From assembly GCF_030285365.1 (NCBI RefSeq), contig NZ_JASVDS010000001.1, forward strand, positions 1,218,064 to 1,282,063: DNA of 64,000 nt, in the 5' to 3' direction. This DNA comes from Roseateles subflavus. GTDB taxonomy: Bacteria > Pseudomonadota > Gammaproteobacteria > Burkholderiales > Burkholderiaceae_C. Made by a program: the position numbers and the translations under genes. The notes below the pieces were generated by a model. The model ran no database searches. It was not told the origin of the DNA and saw only the letters and a program-made list of their open reading frames with translations. The stretch's first letter is position 1; the number at the start of each line of letters is the position of its first letter. Shown here one piece after another: positions 55,608 to 63,607 of this stretch.

Positions 55608-56753
55608 CTACAGCGTCTTCGACAGCTCGAACAGCAGCATCGCCGGCAGGGCCTCGGTGAGATTGCTGCGGGCGATGCGGGCCATGCCGTCCGCCGTGGC
55701 GCTGGAGAGCTGCGTGTGCTGGGCGCTGTCCTGGACCTCGATGAAGCAGAAGTCCTTGACGTCCCGCACGATGCCCATCTTGAGCGCCTCGAGGTCGCTG
55801 CCGCGCTGCGAACTCTCGAAGATGACGGCGTGCGGCAGCCCTTCCATGCAGAAGTGCTGGGCCTCGGCCATGGTGTTGACCACGTCGATGATGAGGCCCA
55901 TGTGCCGGACGGCGTCCTGGATCTGCCCGCGCAGCTCGCGCCGTGGCGAGACGATCAGCAGATGGCTGCCGGCCAGGGGCTTGGAGTTCGAGGAGTTGGC
56001 GAAGTCCCGCGCATCCGGCATGCCCCAGCCCTCGGCGGGCTCGGACACGGGCGCGCCGGGCTCGTCCAGCAGCGTGTGCGGGAACTCCAGGGTCAGCTCG
56101 GTGATGCCGGCCTCATGCTCGCGCAGGGGCTGCAGGCCCATGGTGAGGGCCGTCTGCTCGAGCAGGCGCCAGGCCAGCGAGTCGAGGGCCGCCGGCAGTT
56201 CCTCCTCGGGGCCCTCGTTCACCAGCTCCAGCGAGCGGTGGGCGAAACGGCAGCTCAGGCGGGCGCGTGCCGGCCAGGGGCTGAGGTCGAGGCGGAAGTC
56301 CACCGAGGAATGCGTGCACGCCAGCGCCCAGTCGATCAGGGCGTTGAGCAGCGAGAAGAGCAGGGCGCCATCGCCCAGCACGTCGGCCGGCTTGAGGGTC
56401 TGGCGGATCTGGATGCCCCGGGACATGGCCTCGCGGCTGCGGTGGGCGAGCACGCCGCGGAGCATCTGCGTGAGCTGCAGGCGCTCCTTCGAGAGACGCA
56501 GCTTGCCTGACGCCAGCCGGGCCAGCTGCTGGCCCATCATGCCGGCCTCGCGCGCCTGGCTCACGCCTTCGCGCAGGGCGCGCAGGCTCTGGCGGTCGAT
56601 CTGGCCGGTGGCGATGAGGGTCTGGATGCGCTCCAGCGCCTGGCTCAGGGGGCCGGCGATCTCGGCGCCAAGCTGCTGCACGATGTCCGCCCAGGCCGAG
56701 GCGCCGGCATGGGCCGCCGTGGCGTGAGAGGGGGACTGCGGGCTGATCGGCAT
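55608..56753 (-). CDS. Degenerate histidine kinase/receiver hybrid-like protein
   Basis: A 381-residue cytosolic protein with no convincing family match. The first part (about 15–110) is helical with LRALREGVSQAREAGMMGQQ and looks like a dimerisation domain without a phospho-accepting His; residues about 115–245 resemble a kinase ATPase domain (LLFSLLNALIDWALACT at the N-box position) lacking clear G boxes; residues about 275–381 resemble a receiver (HLLIVSPRRELRGQIQDAVR) with no Asp at the phosphorylation site (VIFESSQRG). It may be a signalling scaffold. ATG at 56753 is chosen; 36 more codons are open upstream. Confidence 0.65.
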   Translation of the reverse strand: MPISPQSPSHATAAHAGASAWADIVQQLGAEIAGPLSQALERIQTLIATGQIDRQSLRALREGVSQAREAGMMGQQLARLASGKLRLSKERLQLTQMLRGVLAHRSREAMSRGIQIRQTLKPADVLGDGALLFSLLNALIDWALACTHSSVDFRLDLSPWPARARLSCRFAHRSLELVNEGPEEELPAALDSLAWRLLEQTALTMGLQPLREHEAGITELTLEFPHTLLDEPGAPVSEPAEGWGMPDARDFANSSNSKPLAGSHLLIVSPRRELRGQIQDAVRHMGLIIDVVNTMAEAQHFCMEGLPHAVIFESSQRGSDLEALKMGIVRDVKDFCFIEVQDSAQHTQLSSATADGMARIARSNLTEALPAMLLFELSKTL

Positions 56754-56952
56754 GGAGGTGATGCGCTGGGTTCCTGCGGAGGGCGACACCCTCCGTTGTG
56801 GTCCGCCATGGTTGGCAGTCCAGCCCTCAGCGTCCATCCCGTGAGTCGGGGGCAGTGGCATCGGGCCCTGAGTCAGGATTGTGAAAGGCGCAGCGCCGGG
56901 TGCCCCAGGGATCTCCCCGGCCTTGGCGTCTTCCCTCAGCCTGGGGGCATCG

Positions 56953-57678
56953 TCACGTTCCGGGACGATCGCCGGCGGCGGCGAGCAGGCAGTCCAGCAG
57001 GGCGAGCGGCGCGCTGATCATCGCGTCATGCCCGGTGGCGATCTCGTCCACGATCCACCCCGGCTCGCGGCGCACGCGCTCGCGGCTGGCGGCGATGGTG
57101 GCCAGGGCCGGGGCGGTGCAGTCGATGAAGCGACGCGGCAACCGGGCCCAGCGGTCGGCGTCGTAGGGCAGGGGCTGGTCGTAGACGCCGCCGGGGTGGG
57201 GCGTCTGGCGCCGTTCGACCCAGGCCGCGTCGTCGTCCGCCAGGCCGAAGAGGCTGGGCGGCGCCGCCGGCAGCACCCCCTGGGCGGCAATGAGCGCGCG
57301 GCGCTGCGTGCGGGTCTCGTCGCTGTGTCGGCTGGACCAGGCATCGCCGGGCCAGGGCACGACAGCGTCCAGATAGACCAGCTGCCCGATGCGCTCGTGC
57401 AGGCGGTCCGCGACCCCGGTGATCACCATGCCGGCGTAGCTGTGCCCGACGAGGATGCACTGCTGCAGTTCCTCGGCCTCGATCACGGCCGCGACGTCCT
57501 GGATGTGGGTGTCCAGCGTGATGCCGGCCGGTCCGAGGTGGGCGCGTTCGCCGACGCCGCTGAGGCTCACGGCGAACGCCCGGTGCCCGGCCGCCCACAG
57601 GGCCGGCAGGATGCGCTTCCAGCACCAGGCGCCATGCCAGGCGCCGTGGACGAGGACGAAGTCTCGCGGTGTGCTCAT
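56953..57678 (-). CDS. Alpha/beta hydrolase (EstC/hydroxynitrile lyase-like)
   Basis: A 241-residue alpha/beta hydrolase. FVLVHGAWHGAWCWKRI, the elbow LVGHSYAGMVITG (nucleophile Ser) and the His in ATGHDAMIS are typical of the salicylate esterase/hydroxynitrile lyase-like branch, where most bacterial members are esterases. It overlaps the CoA-transferase gene by 4 nt, so a linked role on a CoA ester or its product is possible. Confidence 0.87.
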   Translation of the reverse strand: MSTPRDFVLVHGAWHGAWCWKRILPALWAAGHRAFAVSLSGVGERAHLGPAGITLDTHIQDVAAVIEAEELQQCILVGHSYAGMVITGVADRLHERIGQLVYLDAVVPWPGDAWSSRHSDETRTQRRALIAAQGVLPAAPPSLFGLADDDAAWVERRQTPHPGGVYDQPLPYDADRWARLPRRFIDCTAPALATIAASRERVRREPGWIVDEIATGHDAMISAPLALLDCLLAAAGDRPGT

Positions 57679-58931
57679 CCGATCACTCCTTGGTCACGCA
57701 GGGCCTGGACCTCGGCAGGCGACAGGCCCGCCTCGCTCAGCAGCTCCTCGGTGTGCTGACCCAGCAGCGGCGGCGGGCGACGGTACTGCACCGGCGTGGC
57801 CGACAGCTTGATGGGATTGGCCACCACCTGGAGCCGGTCGCTCAAGGGGTGAGCCATCGGCACGGTCATGCCGCGGGCCTGGACCTGCGGGTCGGCAAAG
57901 ACCTCGTCCAGGTTGTTGATGGCGCCGCAAGGCACCTTGGCTGCTTCCAGCTGGCCGAGCCAGTGCTGGCGCGGCTGCCGGCGCAGCACCTCGGCAATCA
58001 GGGGCACGAGCTCGGCGCGGTGGTGGACGCGGTCGGCGTTGCGCAGGAAGCGCGGGTCCGTGGCCCACTCGGGATGGCCGGCAATCTCGCAGAACTTGGC
58101 GAACTGCTTGTCGTTGCCCACGGCGAGGATGAGGTGGCCGTCGCTGCTCTCGAAGACCTGGTAGGGCACGATGTTGGCATGCGCATTGCCCATGCGGCCG
58201 GGGGCCTTGCCGGTGCAGAGGTAGTTCGAGCCGAGATTGGCCAGCATGGCGACCTGGGTGTCCAGCAGGGCCATGTCGATCACCTGGCCCTGGCCGGTGA
58301 GGTCCCGGTGGCGCAGCGCGGCGAGGATGGCCACCGTCGAGTAGAGCCCGGTGAAGAGGTCCGCCACCGCGACGCCCACCTTCTGCGGCCCGCCGCCGGG
58401 GAGGTCGTCGCGCTCGCCGGTCACGCTCATCAGTCCGCCCATGCCCTGGATGGCGTAGTCGTAGCCGGCACGGTCGCGGTAGGGGCCGGTCTGGCCGAAG
58501 CCGGTGATGGAGCACACCACCAGGCCCGGCTTGAGCGCCAGCAGGGCCTGGGCGTCGAGGCCGTAGCGGGCGAGGTCGCCCACCTTGAAGTTCTCCACCA
58601 GCACGTCGGCCTGCAGCACCAGGCGGCGAATCAGGGCCTGGCCCTCGGGGTGGGCGATGTCCACCGTGATGGACCGCTTGTTGCGATTGGCGCCGAGGAA
58701 GTAGGCCGCCTCGCTGCTGTCCTCGCCGCCGGGGGTCTTGAGATAGGGCGGGCCCCAGGCGCGGGTGTCGTCTCCGCTGTCCGGGCGCTCGACCTTGATG
58801 ACGTTGGCCCCCAGGTCGGCCAGCGTCTGGGTGCACCAGGGGCCGGCCAGCACGCGAGAGAGGTCCAGCACGGTGACGCCGCTCAGGGCGCCGGGCGGCA
58901 GGGCCGCCAGGGTGGGGGTCGGGTCTTGCAT
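57675..58931 (-). CDS. CaiB/BaiF family CoA-transferase
   Basis: A 418-residue family III CoA-transferase moving CoA between carboxylic acids. VTVLDLSRVLAGPWCTQTLA, LGANVIKVERPDSGDDTR, FLGANRNKRSITVD and the catalytic Asp in ALLDTQVAMLANL are present. The substrate is not deducible. ATG at 58931 is preferred to 58955 because CACAAT lies exactly 6 nt before it. It leads a two-gene operon with the hydrolase. Confidence 0.9.
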   Translation of the reverse strand: MQDPTPTLAALPPGALSGVTVLDLSRVLAGPWCTQTLADLGANVIKVERPDSGDDTRAWGPPYLKTPGGEDSSEAAYFLGANRNKRSITVDIAHPEGQALIRRLVLQADVLVENFKVGDLARYGLDAQALLALKPGLVVCSITGFGQTGPYRDRAGYDYAIQGMGGLMSVTGERDDLPGGGPQKVGVAVADLFTGLYSTVAILAALRHRDLTGQGQVIDMALLDTQVAMLANLGSNYLCTGKAPGRMGNAHANIVPYQVFESSDGHLILAVGNDKQFAKFCEIAGHPEWATDPRFLRNADRVHHRAELVPLIAEVLRRQPRQHWLGQLEAAKVPCGAINNLDEVFADPQVQARGMTVPMAHPLSDRLQVVANPIKLSATPVQYRRPPPLLGQHTEELLSEAGLSPAEVQALRDQGVIG

Positions 58932-58937
58932 GGGGGG

Positions 58938-58943
58938 ATTGTG
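58938..58943 (-). promoter_or_regulatory. -10-like box placed for a leaderless start (CoA-transferase)
   Basis: CACAAT on the minus strand, 6 nt (all C) before the ATG at 58931; no Shine-Dalgarno sequence. It helps decide the start. Confidence 0.45.
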
Positions 58944-58981
58944 TCTGGTTTGCATGACCGGGACGTCGGGGCCGGGCGCTC

Positions 58982-58987
58982 GATAAT
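58982..58987 (+). promoter_or_regulatory. -10-like box placed for a leaderless start (lipoprotein)
   Basis: GATAAT, 6 nt before the ATG at 58994. The six nt contain GGGG, too close to the ATG for a ribosome binding site. Confidence 0.45.
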
Positions 58988-58993
58988 CCGGGG

Positions 58994-59506
58994 ATGACGC
59001 CGCTCAAGACTTCCTCGCGCGCCGGCCTGCTGGCGGGACTGACACTGCTGGGCGCCTGCTCGCCGACGCTGGACTGGCGCGAGGTCCGCCCCCAGGGCAG
59101 CGCTGCGGAGCTGACCTTCCCCTGCAAGCCGGAGCAGGCGCTGCGCCCGGCCAGTGCCGCGGAGCCCGCGATGGGGCTGGCGGCCTGCCGCGCGGGCGGG
59201 CTGAGCTTCTCCCTGAGCTGGGCCGAGATGCCTCGCCCGGACATGCCCGGCCCCGCTCTGCGCGCCATGGGCGAGGGGCTGCGCCAGCGCCTGCAGGCAC
59301 CGGAGGCGGTCCTCCAGGCCGTGCAGGTGCCTGGCATGACACCGCGGCCGGAGTCCGGGCAGCAGCGTCTCCTCGGCCAGGGGCAGCAGGCGCGGCAGGC
59401 GTTGTTCTCGCGCGGGCTGAGGGTCTATCAGCTGGTGATGACCGGCCCCCGCGACGACGAGGCCGCCTGGCAGAACTTCCTGGGCTCGGTCCGCCTGCCC
59501 GAATGA
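58994..59506 (+). CDS. Putative lipoprotein, unknown function
   Basis: A 170-residue protein with a signal peptide and lipobox LGAC (about Cys22). The mature part has two Cys (FPCKPEQAL, LAACRAGG) that might pair, and ends VMTGPRDDEAAWQNFLGSVRLPE. The FPCKP and AAWQNFLGSVRL segments resemble small betaproteobacterial lipoproteins of unknown role that I cannot name. It is divergent from the CoA-transferase. Confidence 0.75.
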   Translation: MTPLKTSSRAGLLAGLTLLGACSPTLDWREVRPQGSAAELTFPCKPEQALRPASAAEPAMGLAACRAGGLSFSLSWAEMPRPDMPGPALRAMGEGLRQRLQAPEAVLQAVQVPGMTPRPESGQQRLLGQGQQARQALFSRGLRVYQLVMTGPRDDEAAWQNFLGSVRLPE

Positions 59507-59590
59507 GGGCATCGATGAAAGTGCGACCGAATGCCTGGACGGCGTCCCCGCCGCAGCGCCACGGGCGATGCCGCCGTCACGGCGCCCGCT

Positions 59591-59596
59591 GATAAT
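59591..59596 (+). promoter_or_regulatory. -10-like box placed for a leaderless start (EIIA)
   Basis: GATAAT, exactly 6 nt before the EIIA ATG; no Shine-Dalgarno sequence. Confidence 0.5.
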
Positions 59597-59602
59597 GCAG
59601 CC

Positions 59603-60010
59603 ATGACCGGCTTGCTGCTCATTGCCCATGCTCCCCTTGCCTCGGCGCTCAAGGCCGTGGCGGAGCACACCTTTCCCCATTGCGCGACGCAGCTGTCCGT
59701 CCTGGACGTGACGGCGGAGATGTCGGCGGATGACGTCGAGCAGCGCAGCCGTGCGCTGATGCTGCAGGCCGGGCACGAGGATGTCCTGGTGCTGACCGAC
59801 GTCTTCGGGGCCACGCCCAGCAATGCCGCCCAGCGCCTGCAGGATGCCGCCGGGCATGTGCGGGTGCTCAGCGGCGTCAACGTTCCGATGCTGTGGCGCA
59901 GCCTCTGCTACGCCCATGAGCCGCTCGCAGCGCTCGTGCAGCGCGCCAGCCAGGGCGCGACGCAGGGCGTGGTGCTCAGTGATTTGCCCTCCAACCCCGC
60001 GGACCGATGA
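59603..60010 (+). CDS. PTS system mannose-type EIIA component
   Basis: A 135-residue EIIA of the mannose/sorbose family, taking phosphate from HPr on His9 (LLIAHAPLA). VLTDVFGATPSNAA and LSGVNVPML are conserved. No EIIB or EIIC is encoded nearby, so with HPr and EI it forms a regulatory phosphotransferase system rather than a sugar importer, as known in related bacteria. It overlaps ptsH by 4 nt. Confidence 0.93.
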   Translation: MTGLLLIAHAPLASALKAVAEHTFPHCATQLSVLDVTAEMSADDVEQRSRALMLQAGHEDVLVLTDVFGATPSNAAQRLQDAAGHVRVLSGVNVPMLWRSLCYAHEPLAALVQRASQGATQGVVLSDLPSNPADR

Positions 60011-60276
60011 TCAAGACGACCCTCACCATCAGCAACAAGCTGGGCCTGCACGCCCGCGCCTCGGCCAAGCTGACCAAGCTGGCCGGCTCCTTTCAATGTG
60101 AGGTCTTCCTGAGCCGCGGCAGCCGCCGTGTGAATGCCAAGAGCATCATGGGCGTCATGATGCTGGCCGCTGGCATTGGCTCGCAGGTGGAGCTCGAGAC
60201 GGACGGCGCGGACGAACAGGCCGCCCAGGACGCCATCACGACGCTGGTCAACGACAAGTTCGGCGAAGGCGAGTGA
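60007..60276 (+). CDS. ptsH: Phosphocarrier protein HPr
   Basis: An 89-residue HPr carrying phosphate from EI to EIIA on His15 (NKLGLHARAS). Ser46 in NAKSIMGVMML is also conserved and could be a kinase target if an HPr kinase exists elsewhere. The ATGA overlap with the EIIA gene shows coupled translation. ptsI is about 1 kb downstream, separated by a gene on the opposite strand. Confidence 0.96.
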   Translation: MIKTTLTISNKLGLHARASAKLTKLAGSFQCEVFLSRGSRRVNAKSIMGVMMLAAGIGSQVELETDGADEQAAQDAITTLVNDKFGEGE

Positions 60277-60318
60277 CGCGCCGGAGCGCCGGGGTGTCCC
60301 GACGCCCGGGCATGCCGC

Positions 60319-61173
60319 TCAGGAGGCCGCGCCCAGGAAGTGGCGGCGATAGCGGGCCGGCAGGTCGTCGATGCGCATCAGCATCGGCAGGTCGGCCGTG
60401 TTGAAGTCGGGGTCCCAGGCCGGTCGGCCCAGGATGCGCGCCCCGCAGCGCAGATAGCCCTTGATCAGCGGCGGCGGCTCCACGGCGAGGTCCTGTCGCA
60501 GTTCGTCCACCGGCAGTGCCAGCTTCGGCGCCACCTGCCATTGCTCGGGCGCCATGTGGCTGTCCTTGAGCTGGTGCCACAGGCTCGCGGCGTAGTGGCC
60601 GCCGTCACGCATGCTGACGCTGGCGCAGCCGATCATGGTGTCCAGCTGGTTGCGCACCATGAATTCCGCCAGTGCACCCCACAGCGCCATGATGGCGCCG
60701 CCCGAGCGGTGCTCGGCATGCACGCAGGAGCGACCCAGCTCCACCATCCGCGACCGCAGTGACTGCAGCGGCGCGAGGTCGAACTCGGTCTCGCTGTACA
60801 GGCCGCCGGCGCGCACGGCGGCTTCGGGCGTCAGCACGCGGTAGGTGCCGATGACCTGGGCGCTGTGGCCATCCGCCGAGATCGAGCGCACCAGTAGGTG
60901 CTCGCAGAAGGGGTCGAAGGCGTCGATGTCATGGCCGGCCGGGGCGTCGGGCGGGAGATTCAGGCGGGCGCCCATCTCCTCCACGAACACCTCATGCCTC
61001 AGGCGCTGGGCGGCGCGGATGTCTTCCGGCGTGCAAGCCCAGGCCACGTCCAGGCGAGGCTTGCCCTCACCCGCGCCTGCAGATGGCTGCGCAGCCGCTG
61101 GAAGTGACCCCCGTTCCGCCTTGGGCGGCCGGATTTCCGAGAACGGCAGGGTGGGCAGGGGAATGTCCCTCAT
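60319..61173 (-). CDS. GNAT family acyltransferase (OlsB-like)
   Basis: A 284-residue protein of the OlsB/hemolysin-like acyltransferase group. AQRLRHEVFVEEMGARLNLP, ELGRSCVHAEHRSGGAIMALW and CASVSMRDGGHYAASLWHQL are shared with L-ornithine N-alpha-acyltransferases, which start ornithine lipid synthesis; the partner OlsA is not in view. An extra N-terminal tail of about 45 residues is present. GAGG lies 7 nt before the ATG. It sits on the opposite strand between ptsH and ptsI. Confidence 0.85.
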   Translation of the reverse strand: MRDIPLPTLPFSEIRPPKAERGSLPAAAQPSAGAGEGKPRLDVAWACTPEDIRAAQRLRHEVFVEEMGARLNLPPDAPAGHDIDAFDPFCEHLLVRSISADGHSAQVIGTYRVLTPEAAVRAGGLYSETEFDLAPLQSLRSRMVELGRSCVHAEHRSGGAIMALWGALAEFMVRNQLDTMIGCASVSMRDGGHYAASLWHQLKDSHMAPEQWQVAPKLALPVDELRQDLAVEPPPLIKGYLRCGARILGRPAWDPDFNTADLPMLMRIDDLPARYRRHFLGAAS

Positions 61174-61315
61174 GGGTGGCCTCGTCGTGCTGTGACGGTC
61201 GCCATGCTCGGCGCTGGCCGTGACGTGCCCGTGACGACGGCTTGACGGCCTCGTGACAAGAGCTGTGACAGCCGGGAAGCGGCACTTTGCCCGTTGGGTC
61301 CAGGGAGCTCGCTGC

Positions 61316-61321
61316 TACAGT
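61316..61321 (+). promoter_or_regulatory. -10-like box placed for a leaderless start (ptsI)
   Basis: TACAGT, exactly 6 nt before the ptsI ATG; TTGGGT 16 nt upstream could be the -35 box. Confidence 0.5.
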
Positions 61322-61327
61322 CGGCGC

Positions 61328-63106
61328 ATGAGTTTTCAGGTCTTCGGCATTCCTGTGTCTCGGGGTGTGGCCATCGGCCGCGCCGTGCTGGTGGCATCCA
61401 GTCGCGTGGACGTCGCCCACTATTTCATTGACGAGGCCCATGTGCCCGGCGAGATCAAGCGGGCCCTGCGCGCGCGGGACGAAGTCGCCCGGGAGCTGGA
61501 GTCCCTCAAGGAGGACATGCCCGAGGACGCGCCGCACGAGCTGGCGGCGCTGCTGGACGTCCACCTGATGCTGCTGCACGACGAGGCGCTGCTTGGCGCC
61601 ACCCGCCAGTGGATCGTGGAGCGCCACTACAACGCCGAGTGGGCGCTGTCGGCCCAGCTGGAAGTGCTGGCGCGCCAGTTCGATGAAATGGAAGACGACT
61701 ACCTGCGGGAGCGCAAGGCGGACCTCGAGCAGGTGGTCGAGCGCCTCCTGGGGGCGATGGCGGCCGAGCTGGGCAAGGGCCAGGTGGGGGCCGCCCAGGT
61801 GGTGCAGCGCGACTTCGCCGGCGAGGACCCGCTGCTGCTGGTGGCTGCCGATATCGCCCCGGCCGACATGATGCAGTTCAAGCGCAGCGTCTTCCACGGC
61901 TTCATCACCGACATCGGCGGCAAGACCTCCCACACGGCCATCGTGGCGCGCAGCATGGATATCCCCGCCGTGGTCGGCACTCGCGAGGCCTCGCGCCTGA
62001 TCCGTCAGGACGACTGGGTGATCATCGACGGCGACAGCGGCGTGGTCATCGTCAACCCGTCGCCCATCGTGCTGGAGGAGTACCGCTTCCGGCAGCGCCA
62101 GAGCGAGCTGGAGCGCGCGCGCCTGGCGCGGCTGCGCCACACGCCGGCCGTCACGCTGGATGGCGAGCGCATCGAGCTGCACGCGAACATCGAGCTGCCG
62201 GCGGACGCCGTCTCGGCGGTCGAGGCGGGCGCCACGGGCGTTGGCCTGTTCCGCAGCGAGTTCCTGTTCATGAACCGGGGCGGCGAGCTGCCCACGGAAG
62301 AGGAGCAGTTCCAGGCCTACAAGGCAGCGGTCGAGGCCATGAAGGGCATGCCGGTCACGATCCGCACGGTGGACGTCGGCGCCGACAAGCCCCTGGACCG
62401 CATGTCCGCCAACGAACTGCGTCACGAGCATGTGCTCAATCCGGCCATGGGCCTGCGGGCCATCCGCTGGAGCCTGGCGGAGCCAAGCATGTTCCGGCAG
62501 CAGCTGCGTGCCATCTACCGGGCCAGCGCCTTCGGCAAGATCCGTCTGCTGATCCCGATGGTCGCCCACCTGAGCGAGATCCGGCAGATCCTGGAGACGC
62601 TCCGCCGCGTCAAGCAGCAGCTGGACGATGCCGGGCAGCCGTACACGCACGTGGACCTGGGCGTCATGATCGAGATTCCCGCCGCCGCCGTCATGCTGCC
62701 CCTGCTGCTGCCTCATGTGGACTTCGTGTCCATCGGGACCAATGACCTGATCCAGTACACGCTGGCCATTGACCGGGCCGACGAGGCGGTTGCTCATCTG
62801 TATGACCCCTGGCATCCGGCGGTGCTGCAGCTGATCGCCAGTTCCATCGCCCAGGCGCGAGCGGCGGGCAAGTCGGTCAGCGTGTGCGGAGAGATGGCGG
62901 GGGACGCGGCATTCACGGACCTGCTGCTGTGCATGGGGCTCCGGAGCTTCTCCATGCACCCGTCGCAGATACCCTCGGTCAAGCAGCGCATTCTTCGTGC
63001 GGACTCGCAGAAGCTGAAGCTGGCATTGCCGGCGATCCTGGCCAGCGAGGACCCGGAGAAGACCGCCAGCCTGGCCTTTGCAGCCACCAGCCAGCGCCTT
63101 CACTGA
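61328..63106 (+). CDS. ptsI: PEP-protein phosphotransferase (enzyme I)
   Basis: A 592-residue enzyme I that takes phosphate from phosphoenolpyruvate and passes it to HPr. The HPr-binding helical domain (about 30–150), the phosphorylated His202 (DIGGKTSHTAIVARS) and the C-terminal PEP barrel with FRSEFLFMNR, SIGTNDLIQYT and the catalytic Cys in SVCGEMAGD are all present. The ATG at 61328 starts the family N-terminus (MSFQVFGIPVSRGVAIG); 25 more codons are open upstream but would include the promoter. Confidence 0.96.
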   Translation: MSFQVFGIPVSRGVAIGRAVLVASSRVDVAHYFIDEAHVPGEIKRALRARDEVARELESLKEDMPEDAPHELAALLDVHLMLLHDEALLGATRQWIVERHYNAEWALSAQLEVLARQFDEMEDDYLRERKADLEQVVERLLGAMAAELGKGQVGAAQVVQRDFAGEDPLLLVAADIAPADMMQFKRSVFHGFITDIGGKTSHTAIVARSMDIPAVVGTREASRLIRQDDWVIIDGDSGVVIVNPSPIVLEEYRFRQRQSELERARLARLRHTPAVTLDGERIELHANIELPADAVSAVEAGATGVGLFRSEFLFMNRGGELPTEEEQFQAYKAAVEAMKGMPVTIRTVDVGADKPLDRMSANELRHEHVLNPAMGLRAIRWSLAEPSMFRQQLRAIYRASAFGKIRLLIPMVAHLSEIRQILETLRRVKQQLDDAGQPYTHVDLGVMIEIPAAAVMLPLLLPHVDFVSIGTNDLIQYTLAIDRADEAVAHLYDPWHPAVLQLIASSIAQARAAGKSVSVCGEMAGDAAFTDLLLCMGLRSFSMHPSQIPSVKQRILRADSQKLKLALPAILASEDPEKTASLAFAATSQRLH

Positions 63107-63114
63107 GAGAAGGT

Positions 63115-63137
63115 GAGGGGCCCGCGAGGGCCCTCTT
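63115..63137 (+). terminator. Weak terminator candidate after ptsI
   Basis: GAGGGG-CCC and GGGCCCTC form a stem with a GCGA loop, but only TCTTC follows, so it is weaker than the others in the window. Confidence 0.45.
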
Positions 63138-63158
63138 CAAGAATTTCTTCCGAAAGTC

Positions 63159-63188
63159 TTGCGTTGGCCGAAAAAGCTGTGCTACAGT
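63159..63188 (+). promoter_or_regulatory. rRNA operon promoter candidate P1
   Basis: TTGCGT (63159–63164) and TACAGT (63183–63188), 18 nt apart, about 420 nt before the 16S gene. Confidence 0.5.
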
Positions 63189-63336
63189 CTAAGGCTTCGC
63201 TGCTGATGCAGTGCTTCGAAACGAAGCGCAAAACAGAGGTGGCGGGGCGCAAAGAGATTTCGGTCTTGATGCGCGGCGAGATCTGAATGTTTCGCCAAGC
63301 GGTTTGAAAGTTTCGAAAATAAATTTTCAAAAATGC

Positions 63337-63366
63337 TTGACGATACGAAAGAAATTCAGTCATAAT
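63337..63366 (+). promoter_or_regulatory. rRNA operon promoter candidate P2
   Basis: TTGACG (63337–63342) and CATAAT (63361–63366), 18 nt apart, preceded by an AT-rich run that could act as an UP element. The sequence after it (CTGCTGATG ... CGAAACGAAGCG) repeats that after P1. Confidence 0.65.
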
Positions 63367-63450
63367 CTCGCTTCTCTGCTGATGACAAGTCAGCGACGCG
63401 AAACGAAGCGGCAGGCAGCGAAAGCAGCCAGGCCGAATGAGTGAAGCGGA

Positions 63451-63460
63451 TGTTCTTTAA
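63451..63460 (+). promoter_or_regulatory. rrn leader boxA antitermination site
   Basis: TGTTCTTTAA in the leader matches the boxA class bound by NusB/S10 in rRNA operons. The remaining leader up to 63607 has a small stem CCAAGTCC/GGACTT region and no gene. Confidence 0.6.
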
Positions 63461-63607
63461 GAATTCACAGCCGATAAGCGTGGGCGTTTGAAGCGAAGTG
63501 CTGGTAGTCAGAGATGATTGCCAAGTCCTTTGGACTTTAAACGCTCACGGATAGAGAATGAAGCTATGCAAATAGTCTTTGTTCGATTCCGTTGAGTAAT
63601 CAAGATC

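Noticed and set aside
61067..63103. Antisense frame of about 680 codons over ptsI
   Set aside because: Same codon-mirror effect; ptsI on the other strand has all catalytic residues.
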